The notes beneath the pieces are model-generated. The model was not told where the DNA came from, did no database searches, and saw only the letters and a list, made by a program, of their open reading frames with translations. Positions 4,669-12,361 of a stretch of 15,689 nucleotides of DNA are shown piece after piece; the stretch's first letter is position 1, and each line of letters begins with the position of its first letter. Origin of the DNA: Gemmatimonadota bacterium (GTDB lineage Bacteria; Gemmatimonadota; Gemmatimonadetes; Palauibacterales; Palauibacteraceae); assembly GCA_030598525.1 (NCBI GenBank), contig JAUVPT010000021.1, positions 1 through 15,689 of the forward strand, read 5' to 3'. Both the position numbers and the translations under genes were made by a program.

Positions 4669-6550
4669 CGCTCTCCCGCCGATTCGGGAGGCGGCCCGGC
4701 CTTTCGACTTCGGACCCGGCACGCTGGTGGACGTGTTTCTTCACGGGCTCGATCTCAACCCCGACCGCAGGGCGCTGACCTCCCGCCAGGACGATGGCAC
4801 GTGGCGTTCCCTGACCGCCGGAGAGGCCGCGGATCGCGTCCGGAACATCTCGTGTTCTCTTCTCGGAGGAGACCTCGAGCCGGGCGATCACGTCGCCATC
4901 CTGTCCAATACGCGCATGGAGTGGGCTCTCGCGGACTGGGCCTGCATCATGTCGGGCCTCGTCGTGGTGACCGTCTACCCCACGCTGCCGGCCGACCAGG
5001 TTCTCTACATCCTGAAGGACTCGGAGGCGAAGGCAGTTTTCGTGGAGAACGGGGACCAGCTGGCAAAGGTACTGCAGGTGCACGACCGGCTGGAGCGCCT
5101 GAGCCGCGTCTTCGTGTTCGATCCCCCGGAAGACGACCCCGGTACCGATCACGCGGGCATCCAGGTGCGCTCGCTCGAGCAGGTGGAACGTGCCGGCCGA
5201 TCGGCGAGCGGGTGGCGGGACCGCGGGTGGGCGGACGCTGCCGCGGCGGTTCAACCCCAGGATACCGCCACCCTGATTTACACGTCGGGTACCACGGCTG
5301 AGCCCAAGGGAGTCATGCTCACTCACCACAACCTCTTCACCAACACCCTCGGTGCCGCGATGGTGCTTCCGATCGCGGAGACGGACAAGGTGTTGAGCTG
5401 GCTGCCTCTCTCGCATGCGTTCGAGAGGCTGGCCGGACATTTCCTGATGTGGTACACGGGGGCGGAAATCGCGTACGCCGGGTCCGTCACGACGGTGGCG
5501 CGCGACATGGTCGAAACCGGGCCGACATTCGTGGTCGGCGTGCCCCGGCTGTACGAGAAGTTCTATGACGCCGTGATGTTGGCGGTCCGGGAAGGTGGAG
5601 CCGCGAAGAAGGTCGTGTTCCGCGCCGCCAAGTGGGTCGGCGACCGACGAGCCAGGCGCAGGCTAGCCCGCAAGCCGGTGGGGCGCTTGCTCGAGGGGGC
5701 GTACGGGGTGGCCGACCGGCTCGTGTTCCGAAAGCTGCACGAACGGACCGGCGGCCGGGTGCGTTTCTTCGTAAGTGGAGCCGCGCCCCTGTCGGCGGAG
5801 ATCGCCCGCTTCTTCTACGCCGGTGGACTGGTGGTGCTGGAGGGATACGGACTCACCGAGACATCGCCCGTGGCCAACGTGAATCCGCCTGATGACCTCC
5901 GATTCGGCACCGTCGGACCGCCGCTGGCCGGGACGGAAATCCGGATCGCGGATGATGGTGAGATCCTGATCCGCGGGCCGCAGGTCATGAAGGGCTACTT
6001 TGGGCGGCCGGCAGCGACGCGCGAGGCGATCAGCGAAGACGGGTGGTTCCATTCCGGGGACATAGGAGAGCTGGACGGGGACGGCTACCTGACGATCACC
6101 GATCGCAAGAAGAACCTCCTCGTTACGGCCGCCGGTAAGAACATCGCTCCGCAACCCATCGAGGAGCTGATGGCACGGTCGCCCTACGTCGAGCAGGTCG
6201 TGCTCCTCGGCGATCGGCGTAAGTTCTTGCTGGCCCTCGTGGTGCCCAGCTTCCTGGCCTACAAGGCGGCGTTCCCGGGCCGACCCATATCGGAATCCGA
6301 TATGGAAGAGCTGGAAGAGGATCCGAACCTTCAGCGCCTGATGGACGACGAAGTCTTTTCCCGGGTTTCGTCCTGCGCTCGACACGAGCGCCCGAAGCGG
6401 GTCCTCCTGACGGGAAGTCAGTTCAGCGTCGAGGGGGGCGAGCTGACGCCGACGCTCAAGGTGAAACGCCGCGTGATCGAGCAGCGATACGCCGACCGGA
6501 TCGAAGAGATCTATCGCCTGGTGGAGGCGGAGGCGGAGCCCTGTGCCTGA
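4658..6550 (+). CDS. Long-chain fatty-acid--CoA ligase (AMP-forming), FadD/ACSL type
   Basis: A 630-residue ANL-superfamily enzyme that activates fatty acids with ATP to acyl-AMP and then to acyl-CoA. Motifs appear in order: the P-loop YTSGTTAEPKGVM (208-220), WLPLSHAFER (248-257), the adenine-binding EGYGLTETSP (395-404), DGWFHSGD (461-468), hinge DRKKNL (482-487), GKNIAPQPIE (493-502), and the C-terminal LTPTLKVKRR (597-606) containing the catalytic lysine, probably K601. The GKNIAPQPIE block and the length over 600 residues are typical of long-chain ACSL enzymes (FAA1/ACSL branch) rather than the shorter E. coli FadD. Substrate length cannot be read from sequence. ATG 4658 overlaps the upstream TPR gene by 11 bases, and the stop overlaps cutA by 8 bases, so the genes are probably co-translated. 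Confidence 0.94.
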   Translation: MPDNALPPIREAARPFDFGPGTLVDVFLHGLDLNPDRRALTSRQDDGTWRSLTAGEAADRVRNISCSLLGGDLEPGDHVAILSNTRMEWALADWACIMSGLVVVTVYPTLPADQVLYILKDSEAKAVFVENGDQLAKVLQVHDRLERLSRVFVFDPPEDDPGTDHAGIQVRSLEQVERAGRSASGWRDRGWADAAAAVQPQDTATLIYTSGTTAEPKGVMLTHHNLFTNTLGAAMVLPIAETDKVLSWLPLSHAFERLAGHFLMWYTGAEIAYAGSVTTVARDMVETGPTFVVGVPRLYEKFYDAVMLAVREGGAAKKVVFRAAKWVGDRRARRRLARKPVGRLLEGAYGVADRLVFRKLHERTGGRVRFFVSGAAPLSAEIARFFYAGGLVVLEGYGLTETSPVANVNPPDDLRFGTVGPPLAGTEIRIADDGEILIRGPQVMKGYFGRPAATREAISEDGWFHSGDIGELDGDGYLTITDRKKNLLVTAAGKNIAPQPIEELMARSPYVEQVVLLGDRRKFLLALVVPSFLAYKAAFPGRPISESDMEELEEDPNLQRLMDDEVFSRVSSCARHERPKRVLLTGSQFSVEGGELTPTLKVKRRVIEQRYADRIEEIYRLVEAEAEPCA

Positions 6551-6890
6551 GGCGGCGGTCCGCGTCGTCTTCGTTACCGGCCCCGATGCCGACACCCTGG
6601 AGTCCATCGGCCGCGCGCTCGTGGAAGAGGGTCTCGCCGCCTGCGTGAACGTGTTCCCGGAGATCACTTCGGTGTATCGGTGGGACGGTGAGACGCGGGT
6701 CGATCCCGAGGCCCTGGCGATGATCAAGACGACCGAGAGTTGCGTGCAGGCCGCGCGGCTCAGGGTCGCCGAGCTGCATCCGTACGAAGTGCCGGAGTTC
6801 GTGGCCATTGAGGTCGCAGAGGGTTCACCCGCCTACCTGCGTTGGGTGAGGGAATCCGTAACGAATGGGAGTGGGGATGGCGAAGCGTAG
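6543..6890 (+). CDS. cutA: Divalent-cation tolerance protein CutA
   Basis: A 115-residue protein with the standard CutA pattern: VVFVTGPDADTLESIGRALV, then GLAACVNVFPEITSVYRWDG (31-50), KTTES (62-66), and HPYEVPEFVAIEV (79-91) followed by YLRWV. CutA forms very stable trimers with a ferredoxin-like fold, similar to PII signalling proteins. Its historical link to copper tolerance is weak and its true role is unsettled. The start is GTG 6543, overlapping the acyl-CoA synthetase stop by 8 bases. The last 10 residues are a variable tail overlapping the next gene. Co-transcription with the acyl-CoA synthetase may reflect compact packing rather than shared function. Confidence 0.94.
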   Translation: MPEAAVRVVFVTGPDADTLESIGRALVEEGLAACVNVFPEITSVYRWDGETRVDPEALAMIKTTESCVQAARLRVAELHPYEVPEFVAIEVAEGSPAYLRWVRESVTNGSGDGEA

Positions 6891-7848
6891 GAGACGGGGA
6901 GGCGGCCACGGACCACAGACGGGTCGGGGCGAGGTTCCGGCACCTTCCTCCGGGAACGAGACGACGCCGGATGTCGATCCGGAGGACCCTCAGTTGGACC
7001 TGGCCGCGAAGTCGGTCGAGGAAGACGGGGTCGAGGAAAACACGCCCCCTGAAGACACGGCGGATTCCCCGCAGGCCGATGTGGAGCCGGAATCGTTGTC
7101 CGTGAAGGATGATGTCGAGGAAGCGGAGGCGCCTCCTGACGCGGATCCCGAGGAGGATGACGAGGGCGAGGCCGAGCCGGCCGGGATTCCAGATGCCCAG
7201 CTCGACCGGCTTTCTTCTCAGGACAGGGCGGAGATCGAGACCTTGTATCGTCGTGCCCGGACCGCAGCCGAGGAAGGGCGCCTGGTGGAAGCGGAGAAGG
7301 GATACCGGGAGGTCCTGTTCCGCGACCCCGGCCACCTCAAGGCTCGTAACAACCTGGGATACGTGTACGACAGCCGCGGTGAACCGGCCCGTGCTCTCGA
7401 GGAGTATCAAGCAGCCCTCGAGCTCGAGCCTGAGAACGTCCAGCTCTTGAACAACGTGGGCGCGGTGCTCGGCACGCTGGGCCGGTACGGTCAGGCCGAG
7501 GAGACCCTGCGGACCGCTCAGCAACTGGCCCCGGAGGATCCGGACGTCCACCTCAACCTCGGCCTCGTGTTCTTCCGGAAGGGCCTGTACACCGCGGCCC
7601 GCGAATCCCTTGAGAGGGCGATCGGACTCGATCCGGAGTCCGAGTCCGCCTATTACTACCTCGGGGAAGCGTGTAACCGCCTCGGCCACATCGACCTGGC
7701 GCTCGAGGCGCTGGAACGTGCCCTGGAGATCCAGCCCCGGAACGGTCGGGCCTGGTATACGATTGGCATCCTGTACGATCGCAAGCGCGAACCGGAGAGG
7801 GCGTCGGAGGCGTACCTGAAGGCCCGCGAGATACTGGACGCCGATTGA
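6877..7848 (+). CDS. TPR-repeat protein with acidic disordered N-terminal region
   Basis: A 323-residue protein. Residues 1-9 are basic (MAKRRRRGG), about 25-110 are strongly acidic and low in complexity (many E, D, P), and about 115-320 hold six consecutive TPR units with the usual 34-residue spacing, for example KARNNLGYVYDSRGEPARAL, VHLNLGLVFFRKGLYTAARE and AWYTIGILYDRKREPERASE. There is no signal peptide or membrane segment, so it is likely a cytoplasmic scaffold. ATG 6877 is chosen over ATG 6865 because GGGAG (6867-6871) is well spaced for it; either start overlaps the cutA end. It is the last gene of the operon and is followed by an inverted repeat shared with the converging gene. Confidence 0.85.
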   Translation: MAKRRRRGGGHGPQTGRGEVPAPSSGNETTPDVDPEDPQLDLAAKSVEEDGVEENTPPEDTADSPQADVEPESLSVKDDVEEAEAPPDADPEEDDEGEAEPAGIPDAQLDRLSSQDRAEIETLYRRARTAAEEGRLVEAEKGYREVLFRDPGHLKARNNLGYVYDSRGEPARALEEYQAALELEPENVQLLNNVGAVLGTLGRYGQAEETLRTAQQLAPEDPDVHLNLGLVFFRKGLYTAARESLERAIGLDPESESAYYYLGEACNRLGHIDLALEALERALEIQPRNGRAWYTIGILYDRKREPERASEAYLKAREILDAD

Positions 7849-7852
7849 TCTG

Positions 7853-7885
7853 AAGGCACGTACCTTCCTCGGCGAGCGGTGCCTT
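7853..7885. terminator. Inverted repeat between convergent genes, possible two-way terminator
   Basis: AAGGCAC (7853-7859) and GTGCCTT (7879-7885) are perfect 7-bp complements around a 19-base loop that can itself form a short CTC/GAG stem. It begins 4 bases after the TPR gene stop and reaches into the stop codon of the minus-strand DUF445 gene. Neither side has a long T-run, so termination strength is uncertain. Confidence 0.45.
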
Positions 7886-9461
7886 ACCCCGTGAAGCGGC
7901 GGATCACCACGAGCAGGAAGCCGATTCCCGCTCCCAGGAAGTAGCCCAACCGAACGATCAGGTTCAGTTCCTTCTCAGTGATCGAACGAACCAGGCGTTC
8001 CAGTTCGGATATCGGGAACTCGAGGATCTTGGACTCCACCCGGTCGGCGACGCGCACGTTGGCCGCGACCTCCGGCACCTTGCTCGTAATCCACTCCCAC
8101 ACGGGGTCGCCGAGAGACTCGGTGAGGCGGAGTGCGGCGCCTTCTCTGCCGTAGCGCTCCAGGGACCCGATCGGCTGACCGAGGATGCGGTCGGTCAGCC
8201 AGCTCTTGAATCGGGCGAAGTGTCCGCGACCGGCTTCCGAACGAAGACCGGATGCGATCCAGCCACCGGCGCGTCGCGCCGGGACCAGGCGAATGACATC
8301 GGCCCAGCTCCGTTCCCCGGCCTTGAGCACCGCCGCCTCGGCCCTGTCGAGCAGGAACTCGCGGACTTCGGGATCACGCGCGGCGTCCACCGCCCACGCA
8401 GTGATCGACTCCAACGCGCTATCGACCTGCGGATCTCCCGGCACGCCGAGCACATCGATCACGGGCCGCCTGAGGAAATCGACGATGGCCTCGTTGATGC
8501 TTCGGGCCATTGCGTCCTGCACCTCACCTTCGCGCAGCAGGTCGCCGAGACGGTCGGCTCCCTCGGCTTCCAGCGTATCGATGACCTTGTCTACCGTTTC
8601 CTCGGTGATGATCAGCTTCGCCACGACACGCTGGTGGAACCGCAGGTCCTTCATGAAGCGTTCGAGCAGGTCGTGGATCGCCCCTTCGACCCGGGCCCGC
8701 GCCGCCGGGTCCTCGAGCAGCCGACCGAGGCGTTCCATGGCGAGCGGCAAGTAGTCGCTGATCGCGTGCTCGAAGGCCGCCACGAGCCCGACCGGAAGCA
8801 ACTCTTCGAACGAGCGCCCCGGTCGTAGAAGCCGCACGGCCGCCCGGTCCAGGTGGTTGCGCACCGTCTCGTTGAAGGAGTCGGAGTCGACCAGCTTCGT
8901 AACCCACTCACCGGCCTGGCCCCGGAGCGCGGCGATCCGCTCCTCACCGAGAGACTCGGCCAGCGATTCGTCCTCGAGGGAGTCGGCGAGCGTGCCCAGA
9001 ATTCTCGCCGCGTCGTCCGAGAACTCCTCCGAAGAAAGGGCCTCGACGACCCGGTCTCGTACCGAGTCGAGCAGCGTATCGAGAATCCGTCGGACCTCGG
9101 AGAGCGCGGATTCCGGGAGAATGTCGCCGATCGCAGGCTTCTCACCCTCGAGAAGCTCCTGCACCAGTCCGTGCAGTTGCTCCTCGAACGCCTCGCGAAG
9201 CCGCTCGTCCTTGAGCTCCGCCGCGACGTCCGCTGGAGTGAGGAGCGTGTCGCCGACCGTGTTTCCGATCGTGCGGGCCATGCGGGTCTGGTTCTTCGGC
9301 ACCGCGCCCTGGAGCCAGTGGACGGTTCGCCCGAGGATGCGAGGAGGCTCGTACGGGTGGAACAACATCGTGATGGCCACGCGGTTGGTGAGGCCGCCGG
9401 CGAGGGCCCCGAACAGAACCGTCAGGGTATCGCGCAGCCACTGCATGGCCAGGTCACTCAA
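7884..9461 (-). CDS. DUF445-family membrane protein, TTG start
   Basis: A 525-residue protein of the DUF445 (YheB-like) family. The N-terminus has a membrane helix followed by the family signature GGLTNRVAITMLFHPYEPP and QGAVPKNQTRMARTIG; the long middle (about 70-480) is helical and charged with several repeated DUF445 segments; the C-terminus ends in a second helix, LGYFLGAGIGFLLVVIRRF. The arrangement suggests both ends are anchored in the inner membrane with a large soluble helical body. The family has no established biochemical function. The start is taken at TTG 9461 because CAGGAG lies seven bases ahead of it, whereas the internal ATG (9446) would be about 22 bases from that site. The TTG overlaps the stop of the upstream lipoprotein gene by 8 bases, indicating coupled translation. 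Confidence 0.88.
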   Translation of the reverse strand: MSDLAMQWLRDTLTVLFGALAGGLTNRVAITMLFHPYEPPRILGRTVHWLQGAVPKNQTRMARTIGNTVGDTLLTPADVAAELKDERLREAFEEQLHGLVQELLEGEKPAIGDILPESALSEVRRILDTLLDSVRDRVVEALSSEEFSDDAARILGTLADSLEDESLAESLGEERIAALRGQAGEWVTKLVDSDSFNETVRNHLDRAAVRLLRPGRSFEELLPVGLVAAFEHAISDYLPLAMERLGRLLEDPAARARVEGAIHDLLERFMKDLRFHQRVVAKLIITEETVDKVIDTLEAEGADRLGDLLREGEVQDAMARSINEAIVDFLRRPVIDVLGVPGDPQVDSALESITAWAVDAARDPEVREFLLDRAEAAVLKAGERSWADVIRLVPARRAGGWIASGLRSEAGRGHFARFKSWLTDRILGQPIGSLERYGREGAALRLTESLGDPVWEWITSKVPEVAANVRVADRVESKILEFPISELERLVRSITEKELNLIVRLGYFLGAGIGFLLVVIRRFTG

Positions 9462-10419
9462 GTGTGAGCTCCTGGACGCCGATCCCCCTCATCGTCCACG
9501 ACTGACCCTCGAGGAGCAGGGCCGCTTCGACCCGGAACACCTCGAACCCCCCGTCACCGGCTGACCCGTCGCTCAGCCCTGGCCCAGCGCCGCGCAGCTC
9601 TCCGAGCAGACCGGCCTCCGGGAGCTCGAACGACCACCGGCCCGGCGAATCGTCTGCCGCGGCGAGAGTGAGGACGAGCGCGTCATCCCACTCCGACTCC
9701 GCGTCCTCGAACCACGTCCACACCGTGACGGGAGCGTCGGGCGACGTGCTTTCTCGCATGATCAGGAGTCCGTTGCCCGCGGTGTCCGACACCAGGAAAT
9801 ACTGGCCCGGCCCCACGCCCCGAGGCTCGTCGATCCGGCGCGCCCTCTGCCGGGCGAGCAAGAGGCCCGCCTCCGCTCCCGATTCGTCCAGTAACTCCGC
9901 GAGTCTCAGAGACTCACGCTGCCCGGTACTGCTGTTCCACGAGCCGATGGCCCCGCGGGAATCGAGGCGCAGACTTCCTTCGGCAAGTTCGAGAATAACG
10001 GAGGACGGTTCCCCGCCTTCCCCTGCGACGATGCGCACCGGTCCGGTCGGGAGAATGCGCCAGGCGGCCCTGGGGACCGGGAGGGAATCGACCTGATCGA
10101 GGATCTCGCGCCACTCGTCGCCGCCGAACCATCCACGGTAGCGCAGGTGAATCGACGCCGAGTCGGTACGGTTGTCGAATCGAAGGTGCAGCAGGGACGG
10201 GTCGGCGCCCCGGCCCACGAAGGTGAGCTCCGTGTGATACACCGCCCCAGAAACAGGTTCAGCCTGCAGTCGTTCGGCGGGCGGCGCGGTCTCCGACGAG
10301 CGCGCCGGTTCCTCCGGCTCGCCGCAGGCCAGCAGGGCCGCGCTCAGTCCGACGCCGACCACGCCGTGTGCGAACACCGCGCGGAATGAGAGCCTGACGC
10401 TGTTGTATGATTCGGTCAT
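9454..10419 (-). CDS. Predicted lipoprotein of unknown function
   Basis: A 321-residue exported protein. Residues 9-31 are hydrophobic and lead into LLAC, a lipobox with C32 as the acylated cysteine; the next 25 residues form a Pro/Ala/Glu-rich linker typical of a lipoprotein tether. The mature part is rich in beta-type segments (for example SLLHLRFDNRTDSASIHLRY, WSFELPEAG, EVFRVEAALLLEGQSWTMRG) and contains no further cysteines. I do not recognise a domain. It is the first gene of a two-gene minus-strand operon with the DUF445 protein. The start ATG at 10419 has only a poor ribosome site and faces the divergent symporter gene 139 bases away. Confidence 0.78.
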   Translation of the reverse strand: MTESYNSVRLSFRAVFAHGVVGVGLSAALLACGEPEEPARSSETAPPAERLQAEPVSGAVYHTELTFVGRGADPSLLHLRFDNRTDSASIHLRYRGWFGGDEWREILDQVDSLPVPRAAWRILPTGPVRIVAGEGGEPSSVILELAEGSLRLDSRGAIGSWNSSTGQRESLRLAELLDESGAEAGLLLARQRARRIDEPRGVGPGQYFLVSDTAGNGLLIMRESTSPDAPVTVWTWFEDAESEWDDALVLTLAAADDSPGRWSFELPEAGLLGELRGAGPGLSDGSAGDGGFEVFRVEAALLLEGQSWTMRGIGVQELTLE

Positions 10420-10558
10420 CTGTCGTTCATGCCGGTCAGGGGCCTCCGTACGGTCCTCAAAGTACCGATGGTCGTGAGACCTGTCACCGCCAGCCGGGGC
10501 TTCCTATCTTGGGCAACCGCCACACGGGCGGACCGGGTTCACCTACAAAGCGTTCGCC

Positions 10559-11842
10559 ATGCAGCTCTATACGAAGATCACCATCGCGTTGATTCTCGGC
10601 GTGCTCGCCGGCCTTGTGGCGAACATCCTCGACATCGACCCGTTGACCCGCCTCCTGGTGTCGATCGAACCGATCGGCACGGCCTGGATCCGTCTGATCA
10701 CGATGGTCGTGGTGCCTCTCGTCTTCGCGAGCCTGATCGTCGGCACGGCAAGCCTGGGTGACATCACCAAGCTGGGGAGGATCGGAAGCAAGACGATCGT
10801 ATACTACATGGCCACGACTGCGATCGCCGTGACCATAGGCCTTCTCCTGTCGAACGTGATCCGCCCGGGCAGCGGCATGAGCCCGGAGGGGCTCGAGGCC
10901 CTGCGCTCGAACTACATGGCGGAAAGCGCGAGCCGGGTCGAGATGGCCCAGGAGGCCCCCGGTCTCGCGGACGTGCTGCTGAACATGATCCCGCGGAACC
11001 CCGTGGCGGCATTGGCGGGCGGCGACATGCTCCCGATCATCTTCTTCGCCATCTTCCTTGGCGCCGCCGTCTCGGCGCTCCCGAAGGAGCGGCGGGACCA
11101 TATCGTCGGCTTCTTCGACGGGCTCAACGAAGCCTGCATGGTCATGATCCACTGGATCATGAAGCTGGCGCCGTACGCCGTGTTTGCCCTGATCGGCGCG
11201 GTCATCGCCCGATTCGGCCTCGATGTGCTCGGCAGTCTGCTCGTGTACGTCGTCACGGTTCTGGTCGGACTCGCCCTGCACCTCGCGATCACCTACTCCG
11301 TGGCCCTCAAACTGCTGGCCCGGCGGGCCCCGCTCACGTTCTACCGTAAGATCAGGGGAGTGCAGCTGATCGCCTTCTCGACCTCGAGTTCCAATGCCAC
11401 GCTGCCTCTCACCATGGAAACGGCGGAGGACGTGCTGACAATCGAGAAGGAGGTGTCGAGCTTCGTCCTGCCCCTCGGCGCCACGATCAACATGGACGGT
11501 ACCGCCCTGTATCAGGCCGTCGCCACCATGTTCATCGCACAGGTCCTGATCGGCGACATTTCACTGGTCGCCCAGTTCGGAATCGTGCTGACGGCGACGC
11601 TTGCGTCCATCGGGGCAGCCGGCGTCCCCTCTGCGGGGATCATCATCCTCGTGGTCGTCCTGGAGGGCGTGCTGGCCGGATCGGGCATCGATCCGGCGGC
11701 CGGTATTGCCATGATCCTGGGGGTCGACAGGATTCTCGACATGTGCCGGACGGCCGTCAACGTGACGGGAGACCTGACGGCCGCCGCGGTAATCGAGCGA
11801 TCGGAATACGAGCACGCTCTGCGCGGCGGACGTGCCAGGTAG
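10559..11842 (+). CDS. Na+- or H+-coupled glutamate/aspartate symporter, DAACS family
   Basis: A 427-residue inner-membrane transporter of the dicarboxylate/amino acid:cation symporter family (GltP/GltPh fold, eight helices and two hairpins). Hairpin 1 holds SSSNATLP (276-283), helix 7 holds NMDGTALYQ (311-319), hairpin 2 holds GAAGVPSAG (352-360), and helix 8 holds VDRILDMCRTAVNVTGD (389-405). D394 and R397 match the GltPh residues that bind the substrate amino group and side-chain carboxylate, and N401 and D405 match cation-site residues, so an acidic amino acid is a better guess than succinate. GltPh has an arginine ahead of the hairpin-1 serines; here that position is serine (S276). The start ATG has no clear ribosome site. 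The gene converges on the next one with 3 bases between stops. Confidence 0.92.
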   Translation: MQLYTKITIALILGVLAGLVANILDIDPLTRLLVSIEPIGTAWIRLITMVVVPLVFASLIVGTASLGDITKLGRIGSKTIVYYMATTAIAVTIGLLLSNVIRPGSGMSPEGLEALRSNYMAESASRVEMAQEAPGLADVLLNMIPRNPVAALAGGDMLPIIFFAIFLGAAVSALPKERRDHIVGFFDGLNEACMVMIHWIMKLAPYAVFALIGAVIARFGLDVLGSLLVYVVTVLVGLALHLAITYSVALKLLARRAPLTFYRKIRGVQLIAFSTSSSNATLPLTMETAEDVLTIEKEVSSFVLPLGATINMDGTALYQAVATMFIAQVLIGDISLVAQFGIVLTATLASIGAAGVPSAGIIILVVVLEGVLAGSGIDPAAGIAMILGVDRILDMCRTAVNVTGDLTAAAVIERSEYEHALRGGRAR

Positions 11843-11845
11843 GGC

Positions 11846-12241
11846 TCAGAGGCTCACGCGTGCGCCGGGTCCCAGGGCGTGGTCCAGGCGGCTCAGCAGT
11901 TCTCGTACGCGGCGCTCGCCGGCGCCCAGGTCCCGACGTGTTTCGGGCACGGAGCGCAGGTCCAGGCGCGTCAACCCGTTGTCGTCCAGGCTCACCCATA
12001 CGGTGAGAAGGCTGGCGCCGGCAGACAGGAAGCCGCGGCATTGAACCGTGATCAGTCCCAGCTCCTCGTCGTGATGCACGAGGTCCCAGCGGCTGCGAGC
12101 GCGAATCTCCTCCAATACGCGATCCCAGACTGCGGCGAACGATGCCGTATAAAGGCGTCCGTCCGGGCCTCCGCGGGAGCGGGTGTCCACGGGTTCAGCG
12201 CTGGCGGGTCGTCCCGCATGGTTGGAAGAAGTGGTCGTCAT
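11846..12241 (-). CDS. Small DUF1499-like protein
   Basis: A 131-residue soluble protein. About 28 polar residues come first; then YTASFAAVWDRVLEEI, SRWDLVHHDEELGLITVQC, LLTVWVSLDDNGLTRLDLRS and a closing helix RRVRELLSRLDHAL. The pattern (a VWDAV-type helix, a strand with DEELGLI, a strand with DDNGLTRLDLRS, then a helix) resembles DUF1499 proteins, whose function is unknown. ATG 12241 is preferred; the longer frame up to 12565 runs through the divergent nucleotidyltransferase gene and is not protein-like. No signal peptide is seen. It converges on the symporter and diverges from the nucleotidyltransferase. Confidence 0.7.
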   Translation of the reverse strand: MTTTSSNHAGRPASAEPVDTRSRGGPDGRLYTASFAAVWDRVLEEIRARSRWDLVHHDEELGLITVQCRGFLSAGASLLTVWVSLDDNGLTRLDLRSVPETRRDLGAGERRVRELLSRLDHALGPGARVSL

Positions 12242-12289
12242 GTCGGTCCAATCCGGTGCGGCGCCGGTGGAGCGCGGCGGCGCAAGATG

Positions 12290-12332
12290 TTGCCCTGTTC
12301 GTGGAATCCTCTTTACGTTCCGGGAATTCCAC
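12290..12332 (+). promoter_or_regulatory. Candidate promoter and inverted repeat in a divergent region
   Basis: TTGCCC (12290-12295) and TTACGT (12313-12318) are 17 bases apart and could be -35 and -10 boxes for the nucleotidyltransferase gene. The -10-like box lies inside an inverted repeat, GTGGAAT (12301-12307) with ATTCCAC (12326-12332). This fits an operator overlapping a promoter or a 5' UTR hairpin. The region separates two divergent genes. Confidence 0.35.
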
Positions 12333-12361
12333 CCACGGATGAGAACCTCTGAGAAGGCCGC

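Noticed and set aside
10482..10510. TGTCAC and TATCTT as a promoter for the symporter gene
   Set aside because: The -10-like TATCTT is fair but the -35 match is poor; not enough to list.
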